Shown here: positions 6,600 through 12,405 of the stretch, piece by piece | Layout: the number at the start of each line of letters is the position of its first letter | Position numbering within the stretch: position 1 is the first letter of the stretch | Origin: JARRRD01 sp037381085 | GTDB lineage: Bacteria > Nitrospirota > Thermodesulfovibrionia > Thermodesulfovibrionales > UBA6898 | Direction of reading: 5' to 3' | NCBI GenBank assembly: GCA_037381085.1 | Contig: JARRRD010000046.1 | Coordinates: 1 to 12,405, forward strand | DNA: 12,405 nt | The notes under the pieces: generated by a model | Seen by the model: only the letters and a program-made list of their open reading frames with translations | The model's database searches: none | Told to the model about the DNA's origin: nothing | Translations under genes and position numbers: made by a program

Positions 6600-6616
6600 C
6601 TGCCACAATCTGGCAG
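6600..6616. repeat. Inverted repeat CTGCCA-N5-TGGCAG in the barrel gene upstream region
   Basis: CTGCCA (6600-6605) and TGGCAG (6611-6616) are perfect inverted arms around CAATC. The sequence CCACAATCTG occurs here (6603-6612) and again at 6539-6548. The element lies between the terminator and the barrel gene start, in the right place for an operator, but no regulator gene is nearby to identify it. Confidence 0.35.
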
Positions 6617-6768
6617 CGAAAACTCAACACCGGAAATTCACTTGCAGTTGCGGCCCGTCGTCTTGACAAGTCTGTTACAGGGCTTTGTCTGCGAAGGACG
6701 GAGCTGAAACCGGGGGCCTGTCTGGATGCGCTTCCCCGGGAGCTATTTATATGGAAAAGGAGAGGATT

Positions 6769-7944
6769 ATGAGGAGGTTTATTCTGACGTGCGTGGCATG
6801 TTTTCTGATATTGTCGACCCCTCTTCCCGCAGGGGCTTACATAGGGCTCTGCTGCGGAAAGTGCGGCGGGAACATGCCGATGAACATTCCGAACGCCGGT
6901 ATTGCCGAGACGTATGAGTTTCGTTTCAAGCTGAGTCCGCAGTTCATGAAGATGGGCGGCCTCATGGACGGCACTCATTCGGTGGACGCCGACACCCTGC
7001 TCGGCATGCCCGTGATGAACGGGATGCCCACGGGGAAATACATGGCGGTGCCGACAGGCATGGACATGTATATGACGAGTCTTTCCGCAGGCTATTCCTT
7101 CAGTGACAATCTTTTTGTCGCCATGATGTTCATGTGGATGAAAAAGGACATGGAAATGAAGTTCAGCAGCATGATGAAGACTCAAACGGGGCTGGACGGC
7201 TTTAACATGAAGACTGAAGGGATGGGGGACACCATGCTCATGGCGAAGTACGAGCTCTATGCTAACGATCCCCTCATTCCCTCAAAGGAGGCTTCACTTT
7301 ACCTGGGGGTGAGCCTTCCCACAGGCTCGATAAACGAGAGGAACTCAGACCATCCCCTTGCCATGCGTCGGCGGGAGCTGGTTCCTTACGGGATGCAGCT
7401 GGGCTCAGGCACATTCGACCCCATCGTCGGGGCGCTCTATCAAGGTTCTGCCAGCCCCTACTGGTGGGGCGTCGACGCTTTCTATACCGCAAGACTCTAT
7501 GACAATTCAAGGGATTACAGGCTTGGCGATGAGTTCCGCTATGACGTATGGGGCATGTACCAGTTCCGGTACGACCTGCTGGCCCAGCTCCAGTTGAACG
7601 GTAAGTCCTGGGGGAAGATTCACGGCATGATGGACGAATCGGCAACGGGGGCATCCGGTCATGTTACACAGGGCGACCCCTCATCGCCTTTTACGACACC
7701 CCTCTGGGACCCCAGCAATTACGGCGGCAACCAGCTGTCAGTGACTGCAGGGTTTCAGTGGCAGCCCTTTCCCATGCACATACTGGACTTCCAGGTCGGC
7801 GTCCCCATATACCGTGACCTGAACGGCCCGCAGCCCAAGGAGGACTACAGGGTCATGTTTACGTGGTATATTGAGCTTCCGACCCCGGCTAGCGTTCGCT
7901 ACGAAGGCGGGGGTAACGGGAAAAAGAGCAAGCTTGGGTTCTAG
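6769..7944 (+). CDS. Met-rich outer-membrane beta-barrel-like protein (transporter-like)
   Basis: A 391-residue exported protein. ATG 6769 is chosen because AAGGAGAGG (6757-6765) precedes it at good spacing and the product starts with a classical signal peptide (RRFILTCVACFLILSTPLP, cleavage after AGA at residue 23). In-frame starts at 6685 and 6751 would bury it. The mature N-terminus has C28-C29-x2-C32 (LCCGKCGGNMPMN). Residues 36-158 hold 24 methionines, about one in five, including AMMFMWMKKDMEMKF. Later parts show alternating aromatic strands, an LYLGVSLPTGS segment and a Phe C-terminus, as in the 'transporter'/meta-pathway phenol-degradation barrel group. Such Met density suggests soft-metal (Cu(I)/Ag) binding or passage across the outer membrane. 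The cytochrome lipoprotein gene follows after 37 bases. Barrel and metal roles are inferred. Confidence 0.7.
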   Translation: MRRFILTCVACFLILSTPLPAGAYIGLCCGKCGGNMPMNIPNAGIAETYEFRFKLSPQFMKMGGLMDGTHSVDADTLLGMPVMNGMPTGKYMAVPTGMDMYMTSLSAGYSFSDNLFVAMMFMWMKKDMEMKFSSMMKTQTGLDGFNMKTEGMGDTMLMAKYELYANDPLIPSKEASLYLGVSLPTGSINERNSDHPLAMRRRELVPYGMQLGSGTFDPIVGALYQGSASPYWWGVDAFYTARLYDNSRDYRLGDEFRYDVWGMYQFRYDLLAQLQLNGKSWGKIHGMMDESATGASGHVTQGDPSSPFTTPLWDPSNYGGNQLSVTAGFQWQPFPMHILDFQVGVPIYRDLNGPQPKEDYRVMFTWYIELPTPASVRYEGGGNGKKSKLGF

Positions 7945-7981
7945 ACATAAAAAACGGACGCCATAAAATGGAGATAATCAT

Positions 7982-8257
7982 ATGAAAAAGTCACTCTTGG
8001 TATTGAGCATGATTTTCATCGCCGGCTGCCTGGCCGGTCGACCCACTCCGATACCCGGCGCGAGCTCGCCGGCGGCGAGGCTCTATGTCGAAAAGTGCGG
8101 ACCTTGCCACTCAGTTCCACACCCGAAGCGCCATACATTTGAGGAGTGGCGGCACATAATCATAGTGATGAAAGAGCGGATGGAGAGCAAGGGGATGACC
8201 TTTACGCCTGAGGAAAGGAAGATTGTCCTTGGTTATCTGAAGCAACATTCCAGATAA
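7982..8257 (+). CDS. Monoheme c-type cytochrome lipoprotein
   Basis: A 91-residue protein. Its signal peptide (MKKSLLVLSMIFIAGC) ends in a lipobox IAGC, so it is probably lipidated on Cys16 and tethered to a membrane, facing the periplasm. C39-G-P-C42-H43 is a single heme c attachment site. Candidate distal heme ligands are Met63, Met67 and Met72, followed by an acidic PEERKIVLGYLKQHS helix as in small class I-like cytochromes. It would carry single electrons in the cell envelope. GGAG at 7970-7973 sets ATG 7982. The short gap after the Met-rich barrel gene argues for co-transcription, and a thioredoxin-like gene follows. Electron partners cannot be told from sequence. The cytochrome and lipoprotein calls are firm. 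Confidence 0.88.
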   Translation: MKKSLLVLSMIFIAGCLAGRPTPIPGASSPAARLYVEKCGPCHSVPHPKRHTFEEWRHIIIVMKERMESKGMTFTPEERKIVLGYLKQHSR

Positions 8258-8258
8258 A

Positions 8259-8296
8259 AAAGTGGGGAGGCCGGATTTCCGGCCTCTCCACACTTT
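8259..8296. other. Long GC-rich hairpin between cytochrome and thioredoxin genes
   Basis: A 13-bp stem (8262-8274 with 8279-8291, one G-T pair) closes on an ATTT loop. AAAGTG (8259-8264) could pair alternatively with CACTTT (8291-8296). On the + strand only TTT follows, so it is a weak terminator at best. On the - strand the stem is followed by six T residues, a good terminator shape, although the nearest - strand gene ends at 8925. It may be a bidirectional terminator or an mRNA-processing hairpin that tunes the two genes differently. Confidence 0.6.
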
Positions 8297-8313
8297 GAGA
8301 GAGGAGGCGCGGC

Positions 8314-8856
8314 ATGCACAAATTTGTCTTCAGAAGCACACTTGCATTCGCTTTATTGACCTTTACCTTGTATGGAGCGGCCCTGGCATCCGATGCCTTT
8401 ACAGGAATGGGGGTCGTAAGACCGCAGGTCCGCGCGGAAGCCCCGGCATTCACTCTGAGGGACATCGGGGACGGGCGGAAGGGGCTCGCCGATTTCAGGG
8501 GTAAAGTCATATTGCTGAATTTCTGGGCCACCTGGTGTCCCAACTGCCGGGAGGAGATGCCTTCTCTGGAAAAACTATGGGAAAAATTCAGGGCAAAGGG
8601 TGTTGTGGTCGTCGCCGTTGCCGTCGACAGGAGGAGCGAAGAGGTGGAGACCTTTGCACGAAGGCTGGGGCTGACGTTTCCCATCCTCCTGGATACGGAA
8701 GGAACGGTGAGAAGAGATTACGAGGTCACCGCCCTGCCGATGACTTACATTATAGGAAAGGACGGAAAGATATCGGGAAGGATATTCGGGAGCAGGGAGT
8801 GGGCAGGTAAAGATGCCGATGTGCTTGTTGAGCAGATCCTCCGGAACGGGATGTGA
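8314..8856 (+). CDS. TlpA/ResA-like periplasmic thiol-disulfide oxidoreductase
   Basis: A 180-residue exported thioredoxin-fold protein. An N-terminal hydrophobic segment (residues 8-25, ending ALA) is a cleavable signal peptide. The AhpC/TSA-thioredoxin domain begins at about 42 (APAFTLRDI), followed by FWATWCPNC with active-site Cys75 and Cys78, the VAVAVDR strand and the cis-proline Pro142 in ALPMTYI. TlpA/ResA proteins reduce disulfides of apocytochromes or copper-centre proteins in the periplasm, using electrons from CcdA or DsbD. The neighbouring CXXCH cytochrome and Cys-rich proteins are natural substrates, an inference from context. GAGGAGG (8301-8307) gives a strong start at ATG 8314. 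A long hairpin lies between it and the cytochrome gene 56 bases upstream. No terminator is evident after its stop. Confidence 0.9.
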   Translation: MHKFVFRSTLAFALLTFTLYGAALASDAFTGMGVVRPQVRAEAPAFTLRDIGDGRKGLADFRGKVILLNFWATWCPNCREEMPSLEKLWEKFRAKGVVVVAVAVDRRSEEVETFARRLGLTFPILLDTEGTVRRDYEVTALPMTYIIGKDGKISGRIFGSREWAGKDADVLVEQILRNGM

Positions 8857-8924
8857 TCTCCCAATCCCTCCGATAGCCGATTATTCATGAACTCACGGCG
8901 GGACGGAGGCCTCTCCCTCTTTTT

Positions 8925-9770
8925 CTAGTTCACTCTTTCCCTCTTTATGGCGTCTGCCACTATGGCGACTTTCGACATCTCTTTGACGTCATGGACGCGG
9001 ATGATATTGGCGCCTTTTATTATTGAGATAGCGACCGCTGCCGCCGTCCCCTCGGTCCTCTCGTCAGGAGCAGCGCCGTTGAGCAGCCTGCCGAGGAATG
9101 CCTTCCGTGAGGGTCCGACGAGCAGCGGTTTCCCTAACCGCGTAAGCTCATGGAGGTTGTTCAGGATGATGAGGTTATGATTAAACGTTTTTCCGAAACC
9201 TATGCCCGGGTCTATGGCAATAAGGTCCTCGCCGATCCCGGCGTTGACGGCAAATTCTATGCGCTTTCTGAAATAGTCCAGAATCTCCGGGATAAGGGCA
9301 TTGTATACCGGATTCAGCTGCATGTCCTTCGGGGTTCCCTTCATATGCATGATCACCACCGGAACTTTGCAGTCTGAAACGACCTTCGGCATCAAGGGAT
9401 CGAACCTCAAACCGCTTATGTCGTTGACGATAGATGCTCCGGCATCAAGTGCCCGCTTCGCCACATCTGCCCTGTATGTATCTATGGATATGGGACAGGT
9501 AATCTGTCTTGAGATCGTCTCTATGACAGGAACGGTCCGCCTGATCTCCTCTTCCGGCGACACCGGATCGGAGCCGGGACGGGTGGATTCACCGCCTATA
9601 TCGATGATGTCCGCCCCCTCGTCGGCCATCCTGAGTGCATGGTCGACAGCGGAGGATTTATCGAAATGCAGGCCTCCGTCCGAAAAAGAATCGGGCGTCA
9701 CATTCAGGACGCCCATGATATGAGTTTTCCGGGAAAAGTCCAGGCAGAACGTCTGCCATGCCAGCCTCAC
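8925..9770 (-). CDS. folP: Dihydropteroate synthase (GTG start)
   Basis: A 281-residue cytoplasmic enzyme joining 6-hydroxymethyl-7,8-dihydropterin pyrophosphate to p-aminobenzoate in folate synthesis; it is the sulfonamide target. All signatures are present: GVLNVTPDSFSDGG (20-33), the loop ESTRPGS (61-67), ISIDTYR (95-100), IVNDISGL (114-121), IDPGIGFGKT (186-195), VGPSRKAFL (218-226, with Lys223) and IRVHDV (257-262). Length is typical. The start is GTG at 9770, only 8 bases after the ftsH stop, with AAGGT overlapping that stop as a modest ribosome binding site; the next ATG lies inside the first conserved strand. It is the last gene of rph-ftsH-folP. FtsH followed by FolP is a common bacterial order. 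No clear terminator appears in the 68 bases to the convergent TlpA-like gene. Confidence 0.96.
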   Translation of the reverse strand: MRLAWQTFCLDFSRKTHIMGVLNVTPDSFSDGGLHFDKSSAVDHALRMADEGADIIDIGGESTRPGSDPVSPEEEIRRTVPVIETISRQITCPISIDTYRADVAKRALDAGASIVNDISGLRFDPLMPKVVSDCKVPVVIMHMKGTPKDMQLNPVYNALIPEILDYFRKRIEFAVNAGIGEDLIAIDPGIGFGKTFNHNLIILNNLHELTRLGKPLLVGPSRKAFLGRLLNGAAPDERTEGTAAAVAISIIKGANIIRVHDVKEMSKVAIVADAIKRERVN

Positions 9771-9778
9771 GCGGGACC

Positions 9779-11587
9779 TTACGCCTCGACAGGCGCCGGG
9801 TTTTCGAACTCGTCGATCATCTGGTCGATTTCAGGCCCGTCAAGCGTCTCCTTTTCCAGGAGCTTCTGGGCGAAGGCGTCAAGAAGCGCGGACTTGCCTT
9901 CAAGAAGCTTCCTTGCCGAGGAATAAGCGTCGAATACGATGCGCTTGACCTCCTCGTCGATTTCCACCGCGGTCTTCTCGCTGTAATCCTTATGCTGAGC
10001 GATTTCCCGGCCGAGGAAGATCTGCTCGTCCTTCTTTCCGAAGGTGAGCGGTCCGAGCTTCTCGCTCATTCCCCACTCCGTCACCATCTTCCTCGCAAGG
10101 TCGGTGGCACGTTCTATATCGTTTCCGGCGCCGGTGGTCATATGCTTCAGTGCCAGCTCTTCCGCCACCCTGCCGCCCATGAGGACCTGAAGTGTCTTGA
10201 GGAGGTAGTCCTTTGAATAGGTGTATCTGTCGTCTATTGGGAGCTGCTGCGTTATGCCGAGCGCGCGGCCGCGCGGTATTATGCTGACCTTGTGAATAGG
10301 GTCAGTGCCCGGCGTGAGCTTGGCTACCAGTGCGTGGCCGGCCTCGTGATAGGCGGTGTTCTTCTTTTCTTCATCGCTGATGATCATGCTCTTTCTCTCC
10401 ACGCCCATGAGCACCTTGTCCTTCGCCGCTTCAAAGTCGGAATTCTCCACCTTTGTCTTGGATTCCCTCGCCGCCAGAAGGGCCGCTTCGTTTACCAGGT
10501 TGGCGAGGTCGGCGCCGGAAAAGCCCGGTGTTCCCCTCGCGATCTTCTCGAGGTTGACGTTATCGGCAACCGGTATGTTCCTCACGTGGACCTTCAGTAT
10601 CTCCAGTCTGCCCTTGACGTCGGGCTGAGGTACGACCACCTGCCTGTCGAACCTGCCCGGCCTGAGAAGTGCGGGGTCCAGCACATCGGGCCTGTTGGTC
10701 GCCGCAATGATTATGACGCCCTCGGTGCCTTCAAAGCCGTCCATTTCCACGAGAAGCTGGTTGAGGGTCTGTTCGCGCTCGTCGTGTCCTCCGCCGAGAC
10801 CGGCCCCCCTGTGCCTCCCCACTGCGTCGATTTCATCGATGAAGATTATGCATGGCGCGCTCTTCTTCGCCTGTTCAAACAGGTCCCTGACCCGTGACGC
10901 GCCCACGCCCACAAACATCTCTACGAAATCGGAACCGCTTATGCTGAAAAACGGCACCCCGGCTTCTCCCGCTATGGCCCTGGCGAGCAGCGTCTTGCCG
11001 GCGCCCGGCGCACCCACGAGGAGTACTCCCTTGGGAATCTTGCCGCCGAGCTTCTGGAATTTCTGGGGGTCCTTCAGAAAGTCTATTATCTCCTGGACCT
11101 CACCCTTCGCCTCCTCAACGCCGGCAACGTCGGCAAAGGTTATCTTCACGGCCTTCTCGGATACGAGTCTTGCCTTTGATTTGCCGAAGGACAGCGCCTT
11201 GTTCCCTCCGCTTTGCATCTGTCGCATGAAGAATATCCAGATGACCACTATCAATATCATTGGACCCCACGTGAAAAAAAGGTTGACGTACCAGGGGTTC
11301 TCATCCGGCGGTTTGACCGTTATCTTCACGTTCTGGGAACGCAGCTGCTTTACCAGGTCGGGATAGTCGGCATAATAGGACTTGAACTTGACGCCGTCCT
11401 TCAGCCTGCCCGTAATGGCATGGTCCTTTATGGTCACCTCATCGACCTGTCCGGCCTCGACCTTTGTCAGGAAAGTAGAAAAAATGAGCTCTTCCGAAGT
11501 CTTTTTCGGTGTGTTCAACAGGTTGAAGAGAAGGATTATCATCAATCCTATGAGGACCCATATAAAGAGACTTCTGTAGATATTCAA
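9779..11587 (-). CDS. ftsH: ATP-dependent zinc metalloprotease FtsH (TTG start)
   Basis: A 602-residue inner-membrane AAA+ protease that degrades damaged membrane proteins and short-lived regulators. Membrane helices are at about 8-25 and 101-121, enclosing a small periplasmic domain. The AAA+ module has Walker A GAPGAGKT (192-199), pore motif FVG (225-227), Walker B IIFIDE (247-252) and the second region of homology AATNRPDVLDPALLRPGRFDR (295-315). The zinc site is H414-E-A-G-H418 with Asp496 as third ligand. Full length and intact. The start is TTG 11587, after GGAGG (11594-11598, - strand); an ATG three codons upstream in another arrangement runs into a stop at once, so TTG is required. 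It lies 74 bases after rph and just before folP. Confidence 0.98.
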   Translation of the reverse strand: MNIYRSLFIWVLIGLMIILLFNLLNTPKKTSEELIFSTFLTKVEAGQVDEVTIKDHAITGRLKDGVKFKSYYADYPDLVKQLRSQNVKITVKPPDENPWYVNLFFTWGPMILIVVIWIFFMRQMQSGGNKALSFGKSKARLVSEKAVKITFADVAGVEEAKGEVQEIIDFLKDPQKFQKLGGKIPKGVLLVGAPGAGKTLLARAIAGEAGVPFFSISGSDFVEMFVGVGASRVRDLFEQAKKSAPCIIFIDEIDAVGRHRGAGLGGGHDEREQTLNQLLVEMDGFEGTEGVIIIAATNRPDVLDPALLRPGRFDRQVVVPQPDVKGRLEILKVHVRNIPVADNVNLEKIARGTPGFSGADLANLVNEAALLAARESKTKVENSDFEAAKDKVLMGVERKSMIISDEEKKNTAYHEAGHALVAKLTPGTDPIHKVSIIPRGRALGITQQLPIDDRYTYSKDYLLKTLQVLMGGRVAEELALKHMTTGAGNDIERATDLARKMVTEWGMSEKLGPLTFGKKDEQIFLGREIAQHKDYSEKTAVEIDEEVKRIVFDAYSSARKLLEGKSALLDAFAQKLLEKETLDGPEIDQMIDEFENPAPVEA

Positions 11588-11593
11588 ATCATT

Positions 11594-11598
11594 CCTCC
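11594..11598 (-). promoter_or_regulatory. Ribosome binding site deciding the TTG start of ftsH
   Basis: On the - strand GGAGG is followed by AATGAT and then TTG. The ATG at 11592-11590 is followed by ATT and TGA, so it cannot start ftsH. Spacing of six bases to TTG 11587 is ideal. Confidence 0.75.
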
Positions 11599-11611
11599 AG
11601 AGTTATCACTT

Positions 11612-11641
11612 ATTCTACCATATAGAAAAAGTTATTTTCAG
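11612..11641 (-). promoter_or_regulatory. Possible promoter for ftsH
   Basis: On the - strand CTGAAA (-35, 11641-11636) and TAGAAT (-10, 11617-11612) are 18 bases apart, in the AT-rich rph-ftsH gap. The match is moderate (4/6 and 5/6). ftsH could equally be read from upstream of rph. Confidence 0.3.
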
Positions 11642-11661
11642 TTTTCGGGGAGAGGGATGTA

Positions 11662-12399
11662 TCAGACAACCAGGGGGCGGGGAATGCCCGGGACAAGGTC
11701 TTTCTGGAGCGAGACCAGCTCCGCGATGCCCTCCCGGCAGAGTTCAAGCATGGCGTCCAGCTTTTTCGAAGAAAAAGGGGTGCCTTCGGCTGTTCCCTGG
11801 ATTTCCACGAGGTCTCCGCTGCCGGTCATTACAACGTTCATGTCGACATCGGCCGAGCTGTCTTCCTGGTAGGAGAGGTCCAGGACCGGTTCTCCATCTA
11901 CTATTCCGACGCTCACCGCCGCAAGGTAGTCCTTGAGAGGATTTCTTATGATAAGCCCCCTGCTGACAGCATAGTCGAAGGCGTCGCTGACACATGTGAA
12001 GGCACCGGTTATGGCCGCCGTACGGGTGCCGCCATCGGCCTGTATCACGTCACAGTCAACCCACAACGTCCTTTGCCCCATGATGCCCATGTCTACCACG
12101 GACCTCAGTGACCTTCCGATGAGTCTCTGAATCTCGTGGGTCCTTCCGCCCACCCTGCCGGCCGTCGACTCTCTCATCATTCTGGTCTGGGTGGCCCTTG
12201 GAATCATGGAATACTCGGCCGTCACCCAGCCCCTGTTCTGGTCTTTCAGAAAGGGGGGTACTCTTTCTTCGATGGAGGCGGTACAGATAACGCGCGTGTT
12301 TCCCAGTTCTATGAGAACGGAGCCTTCGGCTGTGCCGAGGAAATTTCTGGTGACAGCTACCGTCCTCAATTCGTTGTTCTTCCTGCCGTCTGGACGCAT
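11662..12399 (-). CDS. rph: Ribonuclease PH
   Basis: A 245-residue 3'-to-5' phosphorolytic exoribonuclease that trims tRNA 3' ends and other RNAs, working as a hexamer in the cytoplasm. It starts with RPDGRKNNELR, typical of the family. The phosphate-binding residues are visible: Arg86 in GGRTHEIQRLIGRSLR and G124-T125-R126 in ADGGTRTAAITGA. The PVLDLSYQED and ADVDMNVV segments (about 171-190) supply the conserved acidic catalytic residues. Length matches the family (about 240). The ATG start lies 6 bases from the window edge, so its ribosome binding site and promoter cannot be judged. It is followed on the same strand by ftsH and folP. Confidence 0.97.
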   Translation of the reverse strand: MRPDGRKNNELRTVAVTRNFLGTAEGSVLIELGNTRVICTASIEERVPPFLKDQNRGWVTAEYSMIPRATQTRMMRESTAGRVGGRTHEIQRLIGRSLRSVVDMGIMGQRTLWVDCDVIQADGGTRTAAITGAFTCVSDAFDYAVSRGLIIRNPLKDYLAAVSVGIVDGEPVLDLSYQEDSSADVDMNVVMTGSGDLVEIQGTAEGTPFSSKKLDAMLELCREGIAELVSLQKDLVPGIPRPLVV

Positions 12400-12405
12400 T
12401 TCTTT

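Noticed and set aside
5892..6608. 238-codon frame on the - strand across the Cys-rich gene
   Set aside because: No recognisable motif; it would cross the + strand promoter and terminator. The + strand frame has a signal segment and ordered Cys/His motifs.
6685..6768. Longer N-terminus for the Met-rich barrel protein
   Set aside because: It would put 28 residues before a clear signal peptide, while ATG 6769 has a good ribosome binding site.
6454..7185. His-rich open frame on the - strand (243 codons)
   Set aside because: The many His codons (CAT) are simply the reverse complement of the Met codons (ATG) of the real + strand barrel gene. The frame has no ribosome binding site and no sensible domain.
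8900..8925. Possible terminator with GGAGGCCTC and CTTTTT between the convergent genes
   Set aside because: The palindrome has no loop, so it cannot form a stable hairpin; the T-rich stretch alone is not enough.
10292..10897. 201-codon + strand frame opposite ftsH
   Set aside because: It lies opposite the conserved AAA+ and protease core of ftsH, and its sequence shows no domain.

Overview
The window reads as a chromosomal segment of a Gram-negative, probably anaerobic or facultatively sulfur-metabolising bacterium. The outer-membrane barrel, lipoprotein cytochrome, periplasmic thioredoxin, two-domain L25 and B12-type radical SAM protein fit Nitrospirota or Desulfobacterota. That placement is an impression from protein content and the moderately GC-rich, AGG-rich coding style; no marker here fixes it. 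I see no rRNA, tRNA, CRISPR array, insertion sequence or phage gene.

Positions 1-1450 (+) hold a housekeeping run: the 3' end of prs, then rplY (L25/CTC) and pth with very short gaps, surely one operon. A good sigma-70 promoter at 1475-1503 then drives a YeeE/YedE sulfur-compound transporter (1551-2612), closed by a clear intrinsic terminator (2638-2670).

Positions 2777-5887 (+) hold three tightly spaced genes. The first is a tiny TusA-like protein that has lost the CPxP cysteine but ends in Cys-Cys-Gly. The second is a UDP-galactopyranose-mutase-like or protoporphyrinogen-oxidase-like FAD enzyme. The third is a B12-binding-type radical SAM enzyme that overlaps the second by 16 bases. The substrate of the pair is unknown.

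Positions 5948-8856 (+) are the most interesting part. They encode four exported proteins: a Cys/His/Met-rich small protein, a strikingly Met-rich outer-membrane barrel-like protein, a monoheme c-type cytochrome lipoprotein, and a TlpA/ResA-like thioredoxin. Together they suggest an envelope system handling a soft metal (copper is the best guess) coupled to thiol or heme redox chemistry. Regulatory elements in this part include a strong promoter-like sequence, a possible leaderless 41-codon leader ORF coupled by ATGA to the first gene, an intrinsic terminator after that gene, and a long hairpin before the last gene.

Positions 8925-12399 (-) converge on this cluster and hold rph, ftsH and folP, a conserved housekeeping set. 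ftsH starts at TTG and folP at GTG. Intergenic gaps are all below 300 bases and are covered by the site entries below.
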